Assembly: GCA_964461265.1 (NCBI GenBank)
Contig: CAYWTS010000031.1
Coordinates: forward strand, 1 to 25,398
Source: CAYWTS01 sp964461265
GTDB lineage: Bacteria > Bacteroidota > Ignavibacteria > Tepidaquicellales > OLB5
Reading direction: 5' to 3'
Length of the DNA: 25,398 nucleotides
The notes beneath the pieces were generated by a model. It saw nothing but the letters and a program-made list of their open reading frames with translations. It ran no database searches and was not told the DNA's origin. Shown piece after piece: positions 7,159-15,087 of the stretch (position 1 is its first letter; every line of letters begins with the position of its first letter). Made by a program: the position numbers and the translations under genes.

Positions 7159-7752
7159 TTAATTATTGCAGACTTTTGCTTCGAACTTTCCGGCAATCCA
7201 GCTTTTACCCGGGTCAAGAAAACAAAGGATAATATAACCCTTCACAGCCTTATCGGTAACTGTTTCTAATTTAATGACACTGTTCCATGCTGCATCCGAT
7301 TTAACGGATACACCTTCGGGTTTAATGAATTTAAAGAACGCTGAAAAGCCGTTGTCATTATCTGTGAATTTCGATTTAACAAATTCTTTAAATTTACTTT
7401 CATCTTTGCCAGTTAACTGAAAACCTTCATATTTTTCAACAAAACCGCAGGGCTGTTCAGGTTTTTTAATTGAAAAATTCAAAACAAATTCATTTGAACC
7501 GTGCCATTTTTCAAATGTAACCGATTCAAATACGACTTCCCTGCCATTCAGCACTCCTTTTATTCCCGCTTCAGGCAAATCAGAGATTTGAACATCATCT
7601 TTCCAGCTGAAAGAAGTGCTTGTAGATTTTTCATCTTTTAATACGATTTCTGTTTTCTTGCCACAACCCCAAAAAACAAGTATCAGGGTTAGAAGTATTA
7701 TAACCTGCCTGCCGGTGATTTCAGACAGGCAGGTGTTAATAAATATCTTCAA
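7159..7752 (-). CDS. Putative lipoprotein of unknown function, repeat-derived N-terminus
   Basis: This 197-residue protein has a hydrophobic segment VIILLTLILVF followed by WGCGKK; Cys30 fits a lipobox (VFWGC). The rest (about 40-197) is a beta-rich domain without a recognised family. The frame opens with TTG (7750-7752), one base after the superoxide dismutase stop, and no ATG lies nearer the hydrophobic core. Residues 7-17 (TCLSEITGRQV) are encoded by a palindromic repeat at 7703-7734, so the n-region of the signal peptide appears to be borrowed from repeat DNA; no basic residue sits close to the core except that repeat's Arg. The gene is surely translated with its neighbours, but the exact start is uncertain. 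A role beside the dismutase in an oxidative-stress operon is inferred from position only. Confidence 0.68.
   Translation of the reverse strand: MKIFINTCLSEITGRQVIILLTLILVFWGCGKKTEIVLKDEKSTSTSFSWKDDVQISDLPEAGIKGVLNGREVVFESVTFEKWHGSNEFVLNFSIKKPEQPCGFVEKYEGFQLTGKDESKFKEFVKSKFTDNDNGFSAFFKFIKPEGVSVKSDAAWNSVIKLETVTDKAVKGYIILCFLDPGKSWIAGKFEAKVCNN
7703..7734. repeat. Palindromic repeat (9-bp arms) in lipoprotein signal-peptide coding region
   Basis: ACCTGCCTG (7703-7711) and CAGGCAGGT (7726-7734) are perfect inverted arms around a 14-nt loop. The repeat is read in frame as part of the N-terminus of the overlapping lipoprotein. A related CCTG...CAGG design occurs inside the MITE-like element (6363-6410). 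Confidence 0.6.
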
Positions 7753-7753
7753 A

Positions 7754-8512
7754 CTATTTGCAATATTTTAAAAATCTCTCGTTAATTCTGCCCCAGTGCA
7801 GCCCGTTGATGAAGTTATCTATATACTTCACCCTGCCAGGACCATCTTTGTGATAGTAAGCATGTTCAAATACATCGCAAGAAATCAGCGGAATGCCGCC
7901 CCAGATAGCGCCATACTGGTGTTCGTCTACCAGTACATTTAGCAGCCTGCCGGAATAAAGCTTATCATAAACAAGCAAACCCCAGCCGCTCAGCTTGGCT
8001 GCAACTGCACATGCTTTAAATTCGTTCTTCCAGTTATCGAATGAGCCGAAATTCTCTTCAATAGCTTTCTTTATATCGGGGCCTTTCGAAGGATTACCGT
8101 CACCGCCCATTACTTCCCAGTAAATATCGTGAAGTACGGTTCCGGAATGGTTCCAGGTAAAACGTCTTTTAAGCTCGCCGAAATCACTCCAGTTGCCGTT
8201 TGCTTTTGAAATATCGGCAGTTTCAAGTCCTTTTTCTATATTATTCAGGAATGTGACATATCCCTTGTGATGTGTGTTATAATGCCAGTCCGATGTTTCG
8301 GCATCTATAACGTCTTTAAGTAATGTTTTAGCCTCTTCATCCGAATAAGGCCTTGGATTAAATTTCCATTCGTAAGGCATTTTTATTCTTCTCCTTCCTC
8401 TAATTCCAGAGGTATTAAGTTTAAAGTTAGATTTATTAAAATTTGAAAAAAAACTTAAAGAAAAAAGCCCAAGTAATAAGCTTTTAATAAAATTTCGCCT
8501 ATCTGTTTTCAA
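7754..8512 (-). CDS. Fe/Mn-type superoxide dismutase with Tat-like leader
   Basis: This is an Fe/Mn superoxide dismutase converting superoxide to peroxide and oxygen. The four metal ligands are present: H77 (in WHYNTHH), H128 (in VLHDIYW), D213 and H217 (in DVFEHAYY). The N-terminus carries a twin-arginine-like motif, DRRNFIK (4-10), and a hydrophobic stretch SLLLGLFSLSFF, suggesting export of the folded enzyme; no clear AxA cleavage site is seen. The annotated start is TTG (8510-8512) without a strong ribosome site. An internal ATG at 8380 (M45, MPYEW) has an excellent AGGAAGGAG 10 nt upstream and would give a leaderless 208-residue cytoplasmic enzyme. Metal preference cannot be decided from the motifs alone. 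It lies 65 bp after the Fe-S carrier gene, fitting a shared oxidative-stress operon. Confidence 0.92.
   Translation of the reverse strand: MKTDRRNFIKSLLLGLFSLSFFSNFNKSNFKLNTSGIRGRRRIKMPYEWKFNPRPYSDEEAKTLLKDVIDAETSDWHYNTHHKGYVTFLNNIEKGLETADISKANGNWSDFGELKRRFTWNHSGTVLHDIYWEVMGGDGNPSKGPDIKKAIEENFGSFDNWKNEFKACAVAAKLSGWGLLVYDKLYSGRLLNVLVDEHQYGAIWGGIPLISCDVFEHAYYHKDGPGRVKYIDNFINGLHWGRINERFLKYCK
8391..8399 (-). promoter_or_regulatory. Strong internal ribosome site before the dismutase ATG at 8380
   Basis: AGGAAGGAG on the minus strand lies 10 nt before an in-frame ATG (8378-8380) and is also read as the Arg-rich junction RGRRR between leader and enzyme. It would allow a second, cytoplasmic form of the dismutase. 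Confidence 0.5.
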
Positions 8513-8577
8513 TAAACAGGTAAGTTAAAAATTATTATTCGAACCAAAATATGAAATATCTCCTGGCTGGTAATATC

Positions 8578-8946
8578 TTAAACACCAAACGAACTTCCGC
8601 AACCGCAGGTCCGTTTAGCATTAGGATTACTGAATGTAAAACCTTTACCCATCAGTCCGTCTGAAAAATCGATTTCTGTTCCCTCAAGGTACAGTATGCT
8701 TTTCCAGTCTATAACTAATTTAATCCCGTCAATAATAATGATTTTATCACCTTCCTTTTTTTCAGAATCAAATCCCAGTGTATAAGATAACCCCGAACAG
8801 CCACCGCCTTTAACGCCAACACGCAATCCGTAGTTACCGGAAATATCGTTTTCTTTAATAATCCTCTTTACTTCAGTAATTGCCTTTGGCGTTAACCAAA
8901 TTTTAGCTGCATTTTCTGCAGTATCAAGTGTTTTTAATTCTTCCAT
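8578..8946 (-). CDS. A-type Fe-S carrier / HesB-IscA family assembly protein
   Basis: This 122-residue protein has the three conserved cysteines of A-type carriers: C50 in GGGCSGL, and C114 and C116 in the C-terminal CGCGSSF. A-type carriers (IscA, SufA, ErpA) bind an Fe-S cluster or iron and pass clusters to target enzymes in the cytoplasm. The first ~15 residues are a short extension before the usual LTPKAI start of the fold. The start is ATG. The cysteine desulfurase gene lies two genes upstream on the same strand, so the run supplies both sulfur release and cluster delivery. No scaffold protein (IscU or SufBCD) is in the window. Whether it corresponds to IscA or ErpA by orthology is not decided. 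Confidence 0.93.
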   Translation of the reverse strand: MEELKTLDTAENAAKIWLTPKAITEVKRIIKENDISGNYGLRVGVKGGGCSGLSYTLGFDSEKKEGDKIIIIDGIKLVIDWKSILYLEGTEIDFSDGLMGKGFTFSNPNAKRTCGCGSSFGV

Positions 8947-8983
8947 TAGTTATTAATACAATTTGTAAATTTAATAAAAACTT

Positions 8984-9748
8984 TTAAAGATTAAAACTGA
9001 TTCCCGTATAAAGTGACCAGTAAGCCACCCTCCTGTCATGCGTAAGTCCATTAGTTGTGCTGGCTTTATCTCTGAAAACTATAACATGTGCATCGTTCGT
9101 TGTGGTTTCATCCGTTTGTTTATTCCACAAGTTATCGTAACTGTAGCTATACCCTAACAGGATGCTGATGTTAGTTTTCAATCTGTATATTAAATTTATT
9201 CCTGCCGTATAACCGAATCTTGGAGTAACCTTGAAAAAATCCAATCCGGAAAGATGAAATGTTTCACCCCCCATAAAATTCAATCGTAAAATTCCGAAAA
9301 CGGAGGGAGAGAATCTGTATTTCGCCAGCGGCACTGCCTCCGCTCCTAAGCCAAGTGAAAATGACTGAACTTTGACACCATATGTTGTATTATCAGGTCC
9401 GTCATGATGGCTGTAAAGCCGGTTATAACCTGCATTGAATATTCCGTTTATATAACCCTGTTTTAAAACAGAATACTTCAAATAAGTCTGAATACTGTAA
9501 CCTACTTCTGCTGCAAGATTATCGGAAATTAACCAGCGTTTTCCGTTTATTAATACGTAATCTTTAGCAGGTGATAAAGTAAGATTTGTCCCGTACGCTT
9601 CAAGCATCGGGTTTGAATAACCAAGTGTAATTTCCAGTTTAAACCTGCTTTGTGAATATACAAAACTGGTAACTGGAATAACAAATAATAAGATAAACAG
9701 TATCATTGTATTTCTCACTGAACAGCCTGTGTATGTGTTAATGTTCAT
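8984..9748 (-). CDS. Predicted outer-membrane beta-barrel protein
   Basis: This protein has a hydrophobic export signal (MILFILLFVIPVTSFVYSQ), then alternating amphipathic strands such as FKLEITLGYS, WLISDNLAAEVGYSIQTYLKY and ISILLGYSYSYDNLW. It ends YWSLYTGISFNL with a terminal aromatic-rich strand, typical of an outer-membrane barrel. Three starts are possible: 9808, 9748 and 9706. The one at 9748 is chosen because it keeps a basic residue before the hydrophobic core and overlaps the iscS end by 11 bp, whereas 9808 would overlap it by 71 bp; 9706 would leave an uncharged n-region. The overlap argues for translational coupling to iscS. No family is recognised. An envelope protein wedged between two Fe-S assembly genes is unusual, and its role is unknown. 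Confidence 0.72.
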   Translation of the reverse strand: MNINTYTGCSVRNTMILFILLFVIPVTSFVYSQSRFKLEITLGYSNPMLEAYGTNLTLSPAKDYVLINGKRWLISDNLAAEVGYSIQTYLKYSVLKQGYINGIFNAGYNRLYSHHDGPDNTTYGVKVQSFSLGLGAEAVPLAKYRFSPSVFGILRLNFMGGETFHLSGLDFFKVTPRFGYTAGINLIYRLKTNISILLGYSYSYDNLWNKQTDETTTNDAHVIVFRDKASTTNGLTHDRRVAYWSLYTGISFNL

Positions 9749-10934
9749 TTTTATTTTCAGTATGCATTTTGTATGCCGGTGATTGAGACCTGAGTTTATT
9801 AACCGCATCAGATATTTTCTTTACTGCATAATCAATTTCTTCATCAGTTGTAAATTTTCCGAAACCGAATCTAATCGAGCATTTTATCAGTTTCTCCGGA
9901 ACCCCGATGGCTTTCAACACATGCGAATTTTGAAATGAAGCCGAAGAACAGGCACTACCCGAAGAAACTGCTATCTCCTTAATATTCATCATCAGGGTCT
10001 CAGCATCGGCAAATGCAAAAATAAGGTTAAGATTGTTATAAAGCTTATGTTCAGGATGACCGTTAATGTAAACATCTTTAACCGATGAAGTAATACCGTT
10101 GTAAAATTTATCACGCAGATTTCCAATCCTTTCTGCATCGGTATTCATTTCATTTCGTGCAATCTCGCTTGCTTTACCGAACCCAACGATAGCCGGCACA
10201 TTTAATGTTCCTGAACGCAGTCCTCTTTCATGTCCACCCCCGGAAATTTGCGGTGTAAGCTTAATCTTAGGATTTTTATGCTTCACGTAAAGTACTCCTA
10301 TACCTTTGGGTCCGTATAATTTATGAGCACCAAAGCTAAGCAGGTCTATATTAAGCTTGTTTACATCAATCGGAATTTTACCCGCTGCCTGAGCAGCATC
10401 GGTATGGAAAAGTATTCCATAAGTCTCACATATTCTGGATATTTCCTCAACAGGTTCTATGGTACCGATCTCATTATTTGCAAATATAATACTAACCAGT
10501 ATAGTTTTATCTGTAATGCTTGATTTCAATTCATCGGGATCTATCATCCCGTATTTATCCGCTCCAAGGTAAGTTACTTTGAAACCTTTCCTTTGAAGTT
10601 CAGCACAGGTGTCAAGAACAGCACTGTGTTCGATTGCAGAAGTAATAATTTGATTACCTTTTGAAGAACAGGATTGGGCAATACCTTTTAAAGCAAGATT
10701 TACCGATTCCGTTGTACCGCTAGTAAAATATAATTCCCGGGGATTTGCACCAATTAATTTTGCAATGCGTTTACGTCCAAATTCCACTGCAGCATCCGCT
10801 TTCCATCCGAATTCATGGGTACGGCTGGCTGCATTACCGAATATTTCCGTGAAATACGGTTTCATCTCGTCCATAACACGCGGGTCAACCGGTGTAGTGG
10901 AGTGATAATCGAAATATATCGGAAATTTTAGCAT
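9738..10934 (-). CDS. iscS: Cysteine desulfurase (IscS/NifS family)
   Basis: This is a PLP-dependent cysteine desulfurase that turns cysteine into alanine and an enzyme-bound persulfide for Fe-S clusters and thio-modifications. The PLP lysine is K205 in SFGAHKLYGPKG, and the catalytic cysteine is C329 in SSGSACSS, close to the E. coli IscS positions. It also shows YFDYHSTTP at the N-terminus, TSGTTESVNLA, HTDAAQAAGK and RSGTLNVP. At 398 residues it is a full-length group I enzyme. The start is ATG, 17 bp after rsmB. Its 3' end overlaps the barrel-protein start by 11 bp. No IscR regulator or IscU scaffold lies beside it, so the locus is not a classical isc operon. Confidence 0.95.
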   Translation of the reverse strand: MLKFPIYFDYHSTTPVDPRVMDEMKPYFTEIFGNAASRTHEFGWKADAAVEFGRKRIAKLIGANPRELYFTSGTTESVNLALKGIAQSCSSKGNQIITSAIEHSAVLDTCAELQRKGFKVTYLGADKYGMIDPDELKSSITDKTILVSIIFANNEIGTIEPVEEISRICETYGILFHTDAAQAAGKIPIDVNKLNIDLLSFGAHKLYGPKGIGVLYVKHKNPKIKLTPQISGGGHERGLRSGTLNVPAIVGFGKASEIARNEMNTDAERIGNLRDKFYNGITSSVKDVYINGHPEHKLYNNLNLIFAFADAETLMMNIKEIAVSSGSACSSASFQNSHVLKAIGVPEKLIKCSIRFGFGKFTTDEEIDYAVKKISDAVNKLRSQSPAYKMHTENKNEH

Positions 10935-10951
10935 TTGTTATGAAATGAAGA

Positions 10952-12571
10952 TTATACTTGCTTAACAAGCCTAGCCGCAAATGAACCATCCATATTATGC
11001 TTATAGGGAAAAGTTTCTATACAGCCTTCAGTATTCACCAATTCTTTGTTTACGTATTTTGAAGCATCGTCAATTTTAAATTCAGGGTGCAGTTCTAAAA
11101 ATTTACTAATCACTTCCAAGTTCTCTTCAGGTTCAGTTGTACATGTGCTGTAAACAATAACTCCGCCGGGTTTGAGATACTTTACAGCGTTCTCGAGCAT
11201 ATTCATCTGCACACCGGAAAGATACACAATATCCTTAAGCTCTCGTTTCCACCTGATTTCAGGCTTTTTGGAAAGTACACCAAGTCCTGAACAAGGTGCA
11301 TCAAGTAAAATTTTATCAAACCTCTGTGTTGTGATAATATCGCTGGAAAAATCTGCTGCATCATCCTGAATAAATTCAATATTAGTACACCCCAGCCGTA
11401 CAGCATTAGCACGGAGTGTTTTAATTTTTACGTCATATTTATCAACTGCAATTATTTTGCCGTTGTTTCTCATAAGCTGGGAGAGATGGGTTGTTTTACC
11501 GCCCGGTGATGCACACATATCGAGAATTATATCCCCGGGATTGGGGGCTAATAACACCGATACGAGTCCTGCACTTTCATCCTGTACCGTATACAACCCG
11601 TTCTGGAAATCCTCGTCAAGATAAATCTTCGACATAAGACGAACAGTTATGAAATAATGAAGATTCCTGCATATTCTTGTTGCGATACCTTTTTCATTCA
11701 GCTTTGTAATAACTTCGTCGCGTGTTGTCCTGAGATTATTTATGCGAAGCGTAAGTATAGGGCGTTTGTTATTTGACTCTGCAAGCTTTTCGGCATCATC
11801 AAACCCGAAACGCTGAATCCAGCGCCTGATTAACCAGTTAGGATGAGATTGCATAATGCCGAGATAATTAACTTCGTCTATTTCACGTGTAGGATAAACA
11901 AGTGTCTCTTTTGTTCTGATAATAGTACGAAGCAGTCCGTTTACAACATCACCATGCCTTTGTGTACTAAAACGTTTTACAAACTCTGTAGCTTCGTTTA
12001 CAGCAGCGTAGTCTGGTATTTTATTCAGATAAAGAATCTGGTATAGGGCAACACGCATGGCGTTTTTAATTTCTGGTACAGCTTTTTCCCAGTTGCCGCG
12101 GTAAAAACCGTTTAAAAACCAGTCAAGACGTCTCATCCATCTCATAACACCATGGCTGATTTCATTTAAAAGAGATTTATCATACTCATTAAGAAAATCA
12201 GCATTACGGACTTCAAAATCAATCAGTTTATCAAGGTAAGCATCGGTTCTTTCAACACGTGTCAAAACCTTGACAGCAAGACTCCGAACGTCACCGTAGA
12301 TAGTATCACCCCGCGGTTTCTGGAATTTTTTAAATGGTTTTACTTCCTCACCTGTTTCCTGCTGAGTTCCTTCCATTGATTCATTGGGTATTGCTTCACT
12401 TCCGGCAGGGGTTTCTACAGTAACTTGTTCACCTGATTTTATTTCATTTCCAGAATATTGTGAATCTACTGAACTCTCTTTTTGAATTTCGGATTCACTT
12501 AGGTTTTCACCAGGTAAATTATGCTTATTTTCTTCAATATTCTCAATATTTTCGCTTATCATCGCAGGCAA
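10952..12571 (-). CDS. rsmB: 16S rRNA (cytosine-C5)-methyltransferase RsmB with acidic N-terminal extension
   Basis: It methylates a cytosine (C967 in E. coli) of 16S rRNA using S-adenosylmethionine. Residues ~95-230 form a NusB-like RNA-binding domain, and ~270-539 the Rossmann methyltransferase. The SAM motif is DMCASPGGKT (351-360); the two active cysteines are C427 in DAPCSGLG and C477 in YSTCTTEPEEN. The first ~90 residues are a low-complexity Glu/Ser/Asn-rich extension that typical RsmB lacks. The TTG at 12571 follows AAGG by 5 nt and is used here; an ATG three codons later (12562) is equally possible. It heads the minus-strand operon that continues into iscS, and a plausible promoter lies at 12590-12619. 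Confidence 0.93.
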   Translation of the reverse strand: MPAMISENIENIEENKHNLPGENLSESEIQKESSVDSQYSGNEIKSGEQVTVETPAGSEAIPNESMEGTQQETGEEVKPFKKFQKPRGDTIYGDVRSLAVKVLTRVERTDAYLDKLIDFEVRNADFLNEYDKSLLNEISHGVMRWMRRLDWFLNGFYRGNWEKAVPEIKNAMRVALYQILYLNKIPDYAAVNEATEFVKRFSTQRHGDVVNGLLRTIIRTKETLVYPTREIDEVNYLGIMQSHPNWLIRRWIQRFGFDDAEKLAESNNKRPILTLRINNLRTTRDEVITKLNEKGIATRICRNLHYFITVRLMSKIYLDEDFQNGLYTVQDESAGLVSVLLAPNPGDIILDMCASPGGKTTHLSQLMRNNGKIIAVDKYDVKIKTLRANAVRLGCTNIEFIQDDAADFSSDIITTQRFDKILLDAPCSGLGVLSKKPEIRWKRELKDIVYLSGVQMNMLENAVKYLKPGGVIVYSTCTTEPEENLEVISKFLELHPEFKIDDASKYVNKELVNTEGCIETFPYKHNMDGSFAARLVKQV

Positions 12572-12589
12572 ATATACCTTGCCTTAAAG

Positions 12590-12619
12590 GTTATATCAAT
12601 GAAAGTAAACCGATGGCAA
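12590..12619 (-). promoter_or_regulatory. Candidate sigma70-type promoter for the rsmB-iscS operon
   Basis: On the minus strand TTGCCA (12614-12619) and TATAAC (12590-12595) are separated by 18 bp, each one base from the sigma70 consensus. They lie just upstream of the rsmB start in the 127-bp region shared with the divergent aminotransferase gene. Confidence 0.4.
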
Positions 12620-12698
12620 AACCTGTATGTTTTAGCATTTTATATCGCTTTATGTATTTTTAACTTAGTAAATAATTAATTTAAAAAATTAAAATGCT

Positions 12699-14123
12699 AT
12701 GCTAACACTAAAAGAGATAAATCCAAATTTACTTGATACACAATATGCCGTACGCGGTCCAATTGTCGACAGAGCACAGGAACTGGAGAAACAGGGCAGG
12801 AAAATAATCTACTGCAATATCGGAAATCCGCAGGCATTGAAACAAAAACCAATGACTTATATCCGTCAGGTGCTTAGCCTGCTTGAATATCCGGAGTTAT
12901 TGAATAATGAAGCGATTAAAAAAATTTATCCTGCTGATTTGATAGAAAGAGCAAAATATATACTTAAATCGTCGCTTCATGGTCTGGGCGCTTATACACA
13001 AAGTGCAGGTATGCCATTTATCCGAAAAGCTATTGCTGAATTTATATCCAAACGTGATAATATTCCTGCAGATGAAAACAATATAATACTAACCGACGGC
13101 GCCAGTAAAGGTGTACAGGCAGTATTAATGGCACTGAGAAAGGAAAAACGTGATGGCTTTATGATACCAATTCCGCAATACCCTTTATACAGTGCTACTA
13201 TTACTTTGTATGGTGCAAGTCCTATAGGTTATTACCTTGATGAAGAGAATTCATGGCAACTAAACGAAATGATATTAACCGATAGTATTGAGAAAGCAAA
13301 AGCTAAAGGTATACATCCCGTAGCTATTTCGGTAATTAACCCGGGTAATCCTACAAGTGCACTGCTATCTTACGATAATATAGTTATGGTTATAAACTTT
13401 GCTAAAAAACATAATCTAACAATTACTGCAGATGAAGTATATCAGGAAAATTTATACAGTGACAAGTTAAAATTTCACTCATTCGCTAAAGTGATGCATG
13501 AAATGGGAGAAACACAGATTCCGCTGTTCAGCTTCCACTCTATTTCAAAAGGTTATTACGGTGAGTGCGGACACCGCGGCGGATATATGGAGATGAGAAA
13601 TATACCAGATAACGTACGTGCTCAAATCATTAAGCTGCAATCCATAAGTCTTTGTGCAAATACTGTGGGACAGGTAATAACGTATCTTATTGTCAGCCCG
13701 CCAAAGCAAGGGGATGAGAGTTACGAATTGTATATTAAAGAAAGAAACGGAATATTAAATGACCTTAAAACCAAAGCAGAAATATTGGGTAAAGGATTGA
13801 ATAATATTGAAGGACTTTCGGTTGAAATACCACGAGGTGCAATGTATGCTTTTGTAAAGCTTAACCTTCCTCATATACAAGACATTAGCAAAATGACCGA
13901 AGATGAACGACTTGCATATGATTCAAAACGTGATTCGGATTATTGTTTTGCTTTGCTTGAAGAAACAGGTATATGTGTAGTTCCGGGGTCGGGCTTCGGA
14001 CAGCTGCCCGGTACATTGCATTTCCGAACAACATTCCTCCCGCCAAAAGAGGATATGGAAGAATTGGTCGAGAAATTTAAGGGATTTCATGAGGGATATG
14101 TTAAAAAAATGGTTGTTAAATGA
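12699..14123 (+). CDS. PLP-dependent aminotransferase, alanine transaminase-like
   Basis: This class I/II (fold type I) aminotransferase of 474 residues contains YTQSAGMPFIRKAI (99-112), NPGNPTS (214-220), the ADEVYQ motif with D245/Y248, and the PLP lysine K284 in SISKGYYGECGHRGGY. Toward the C-terminus it has a GAMYAFVKL segment and FRTTFLPP with the substrate-carboxylate arginine. The SKGYYGECGHRGGY and GAMY segments are those of the eukaryotic-type alanine transaminases (GPT/ALT), so alanine-glutamate exchange between pyruvate and 2-oxoglutarate is the best guess. The ATG at 12699 is preceded by AT-rich sequence with no clear ribosome site. A tiny frame ATG-CTA-TGC-TAA (12694-12705) overlaps the start. 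The gene ends in an ATGA overlap with the next gene, implying coupled expression. Confidence 0.9.
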   Translation: MLTLKEINPNLLDTQYAVRGPIVDRAQELEKQGRKIIYCNIGNPQALKQKPMTYIRQVLSLLEYPELLNNEAIKKIYPADLIERAKYILKSSLHGLGAYTQSAGMPFIRKAIAEFISKRDNIPADENNIILTDGASKGVQAVLMALRKEKRDGFMIPIPQYPLYSATITLYGASPIGYYLDEENSWQLNEMILTDSIEKAKAKGIHPVAISVINPGNPTSALLSYDNIVMVINFAKKHNLTITADEVYQENLYSDKLKFHSFAKVMHEMGETQIPLFSFHSISKGYYGECGHRGGYMEMRNIPDNVRAQIIKLQSISLCANTVGQVITYLIVSPPKQGDESYELYIKERNGILNDLKTKAEILGKGLNNIEGLSVEIPRGAMYAFVKLNLPHIQDISKMTEDERLAYDSKRDSDYCFALLEETGICVVPGSGFGQLPGTLHFRTTFLPPKEDMEELVEKFKGFHEGYVKKMVVK

Positions 14124-15019
14124 ATATAATCGTCACCGGAGCATCATCTTTTATAGGGGCATATTTATGCCGTGAATTAAGCAGGCTAATCGGTACGGGT
14201 ACAAAAATAAATGTAACAGGATTATACAACAACCATAATATCAATTTTGACAACATAAATTTAATTCAAATTGATATTACAGATTTCAGTGAACTCAGGA
14301 AACTATTCATAAGAATAAAACCAGATACAGTAATTCATCTTGCTTCAGTTACACAAACTAATACATCGCGATATGAAAATACTTATGTTCATCTGGTAAA
14401 TCATTCAGCAACCGAACGGATTGCAGAATTGTGCAGTGAATTGAACGCAAAACTCATCTATACCTCAACCGATCTTGTTTATAAAGAAGGAATAGACATA
14501 AAAGAAGATACCTCCCCGTTTGAACCTGTAACTATTTATGCTAAAACAAAACTGCTTGGTGAAGAAGCAGTTAAACAATTTGCCAATGAATATATAATTT
14601 TACGTTTATCCCTGGTAGTAGGAAAAACGATATCTGCCTACCGCACATTTTTTGACGAGGTGTATGAAAATTTAAGCTCCGGTAAAATTTACCCTGCTTT
14701 TACAGATCAATTCCGTAATTCCATTTTTATAAAAGATGTTGTTGAAAATATAATAAAAGTATCGGGAATGGAATTACCAAATCAAGCCGTTAACCTTTGC
14801 GGTGACGAATTTCTTTCAAGATATGAAATGTGTATGATGATAGCTGATGTATTTGGATTTAATAAAAACCTTATACAAAAAGTAAGCTGTGAAAAATTTA
14901 AAGACTATAAAATGGTAAAGCAGATTGGATTAAATAATGAGAGAATGAAATTACTTGGTTTATCGACGCAATCGTTTAATAAAAACCTGCAGCTAATATT
15001 TCCTGGAATACATTTCTGA
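14120..15019 (+). CDS. NAD(P)-dependent SDR, epimerase/RmlD-like
   Basis: This is an extended short-chain dehydrogenase of the sugar-nucleotide type. The nucleotide-binding glycine motif is TGASSFIG (6-13). The catalytic residues are the YTSTD segment (T117) and Y140-x3-K144 in IYAKTKLLGEE. The layout (STDLVYKEG, then YAKTKLLGE, then FRNSIFIKDV) is closest to dTDP-4-dehydrorhamnose reductase (RmlD)-like and other NAD-dependent epimerase/dehydratase proteins. At 299 residues it is normal for RmlD. The ATG overlaps the aminotransferase stop by 4 bp, so the two are co-translated, though a joint pathway is not obvious. No other surface-sugar genes are nearby, so the substrate is left open. Confidence 0.87.
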   Translation: MNIIVTGASSFIGAYLCRELSRLIGTGTKINVTGLYNNHNINFDNINLIQIDITDFSELRKLFIRIKPDTVIHLASVTQTNTSRYENTYVHLVNHSATERIAELCSELNAKLIYTSTDLVYKEGIDIKEDTSPFEPVTIYAKTKLLGEEAVKQFANEYIILRLSLVVGKTISAYRTFFDEVYENLSSGKIYPAFTDQFRNSIFIKDVVENIIKVSGMELPNQAVNLCGDEFLSRYEMCMMIADVFGFNKNLIQKVSCEKFKDYKMVKQIGLNNERMKLLGLSTQSFNKNLQLIFPGIHF

Positions 15020-15036
15020 TATACCTGAAACTTTCA

Positions 15037-15065
15037 TTGACAATTTTAAGTTTATATATTATACT
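15037..15065 (+). promoter_or_regulatory. Sigma70-type promoter of the MarR-thioredoxin operon
   Basis: TTGACA (15037-15042), a 17-bp spacer and TATACT (15060-15065) give a perfect -35 and a -10 one base off consensus at ideal spacing. The -10 runs into the operator palindrome at 15062-15080, so a bound regulator would block RNA polymerase. Confidence 0.75.
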
Positions 15066-15080
15066 TGCTACTAGCAAGTA
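15062..15080. promoter_or_regulatory. Palindromic operator, probably for the adjacent MarR regulator
   Basis: TACTTGCTA-C-TAGCAAGTA is a perfect inverted repeat with 9-bp arms around one base. It overlaps the -10 element and ends 7 bp before the regulator's GTG. Position and size fit autorepression by a MarR dimer. Confidence 0.75.
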
Positions 15081-15087
15081 ATTAAAT

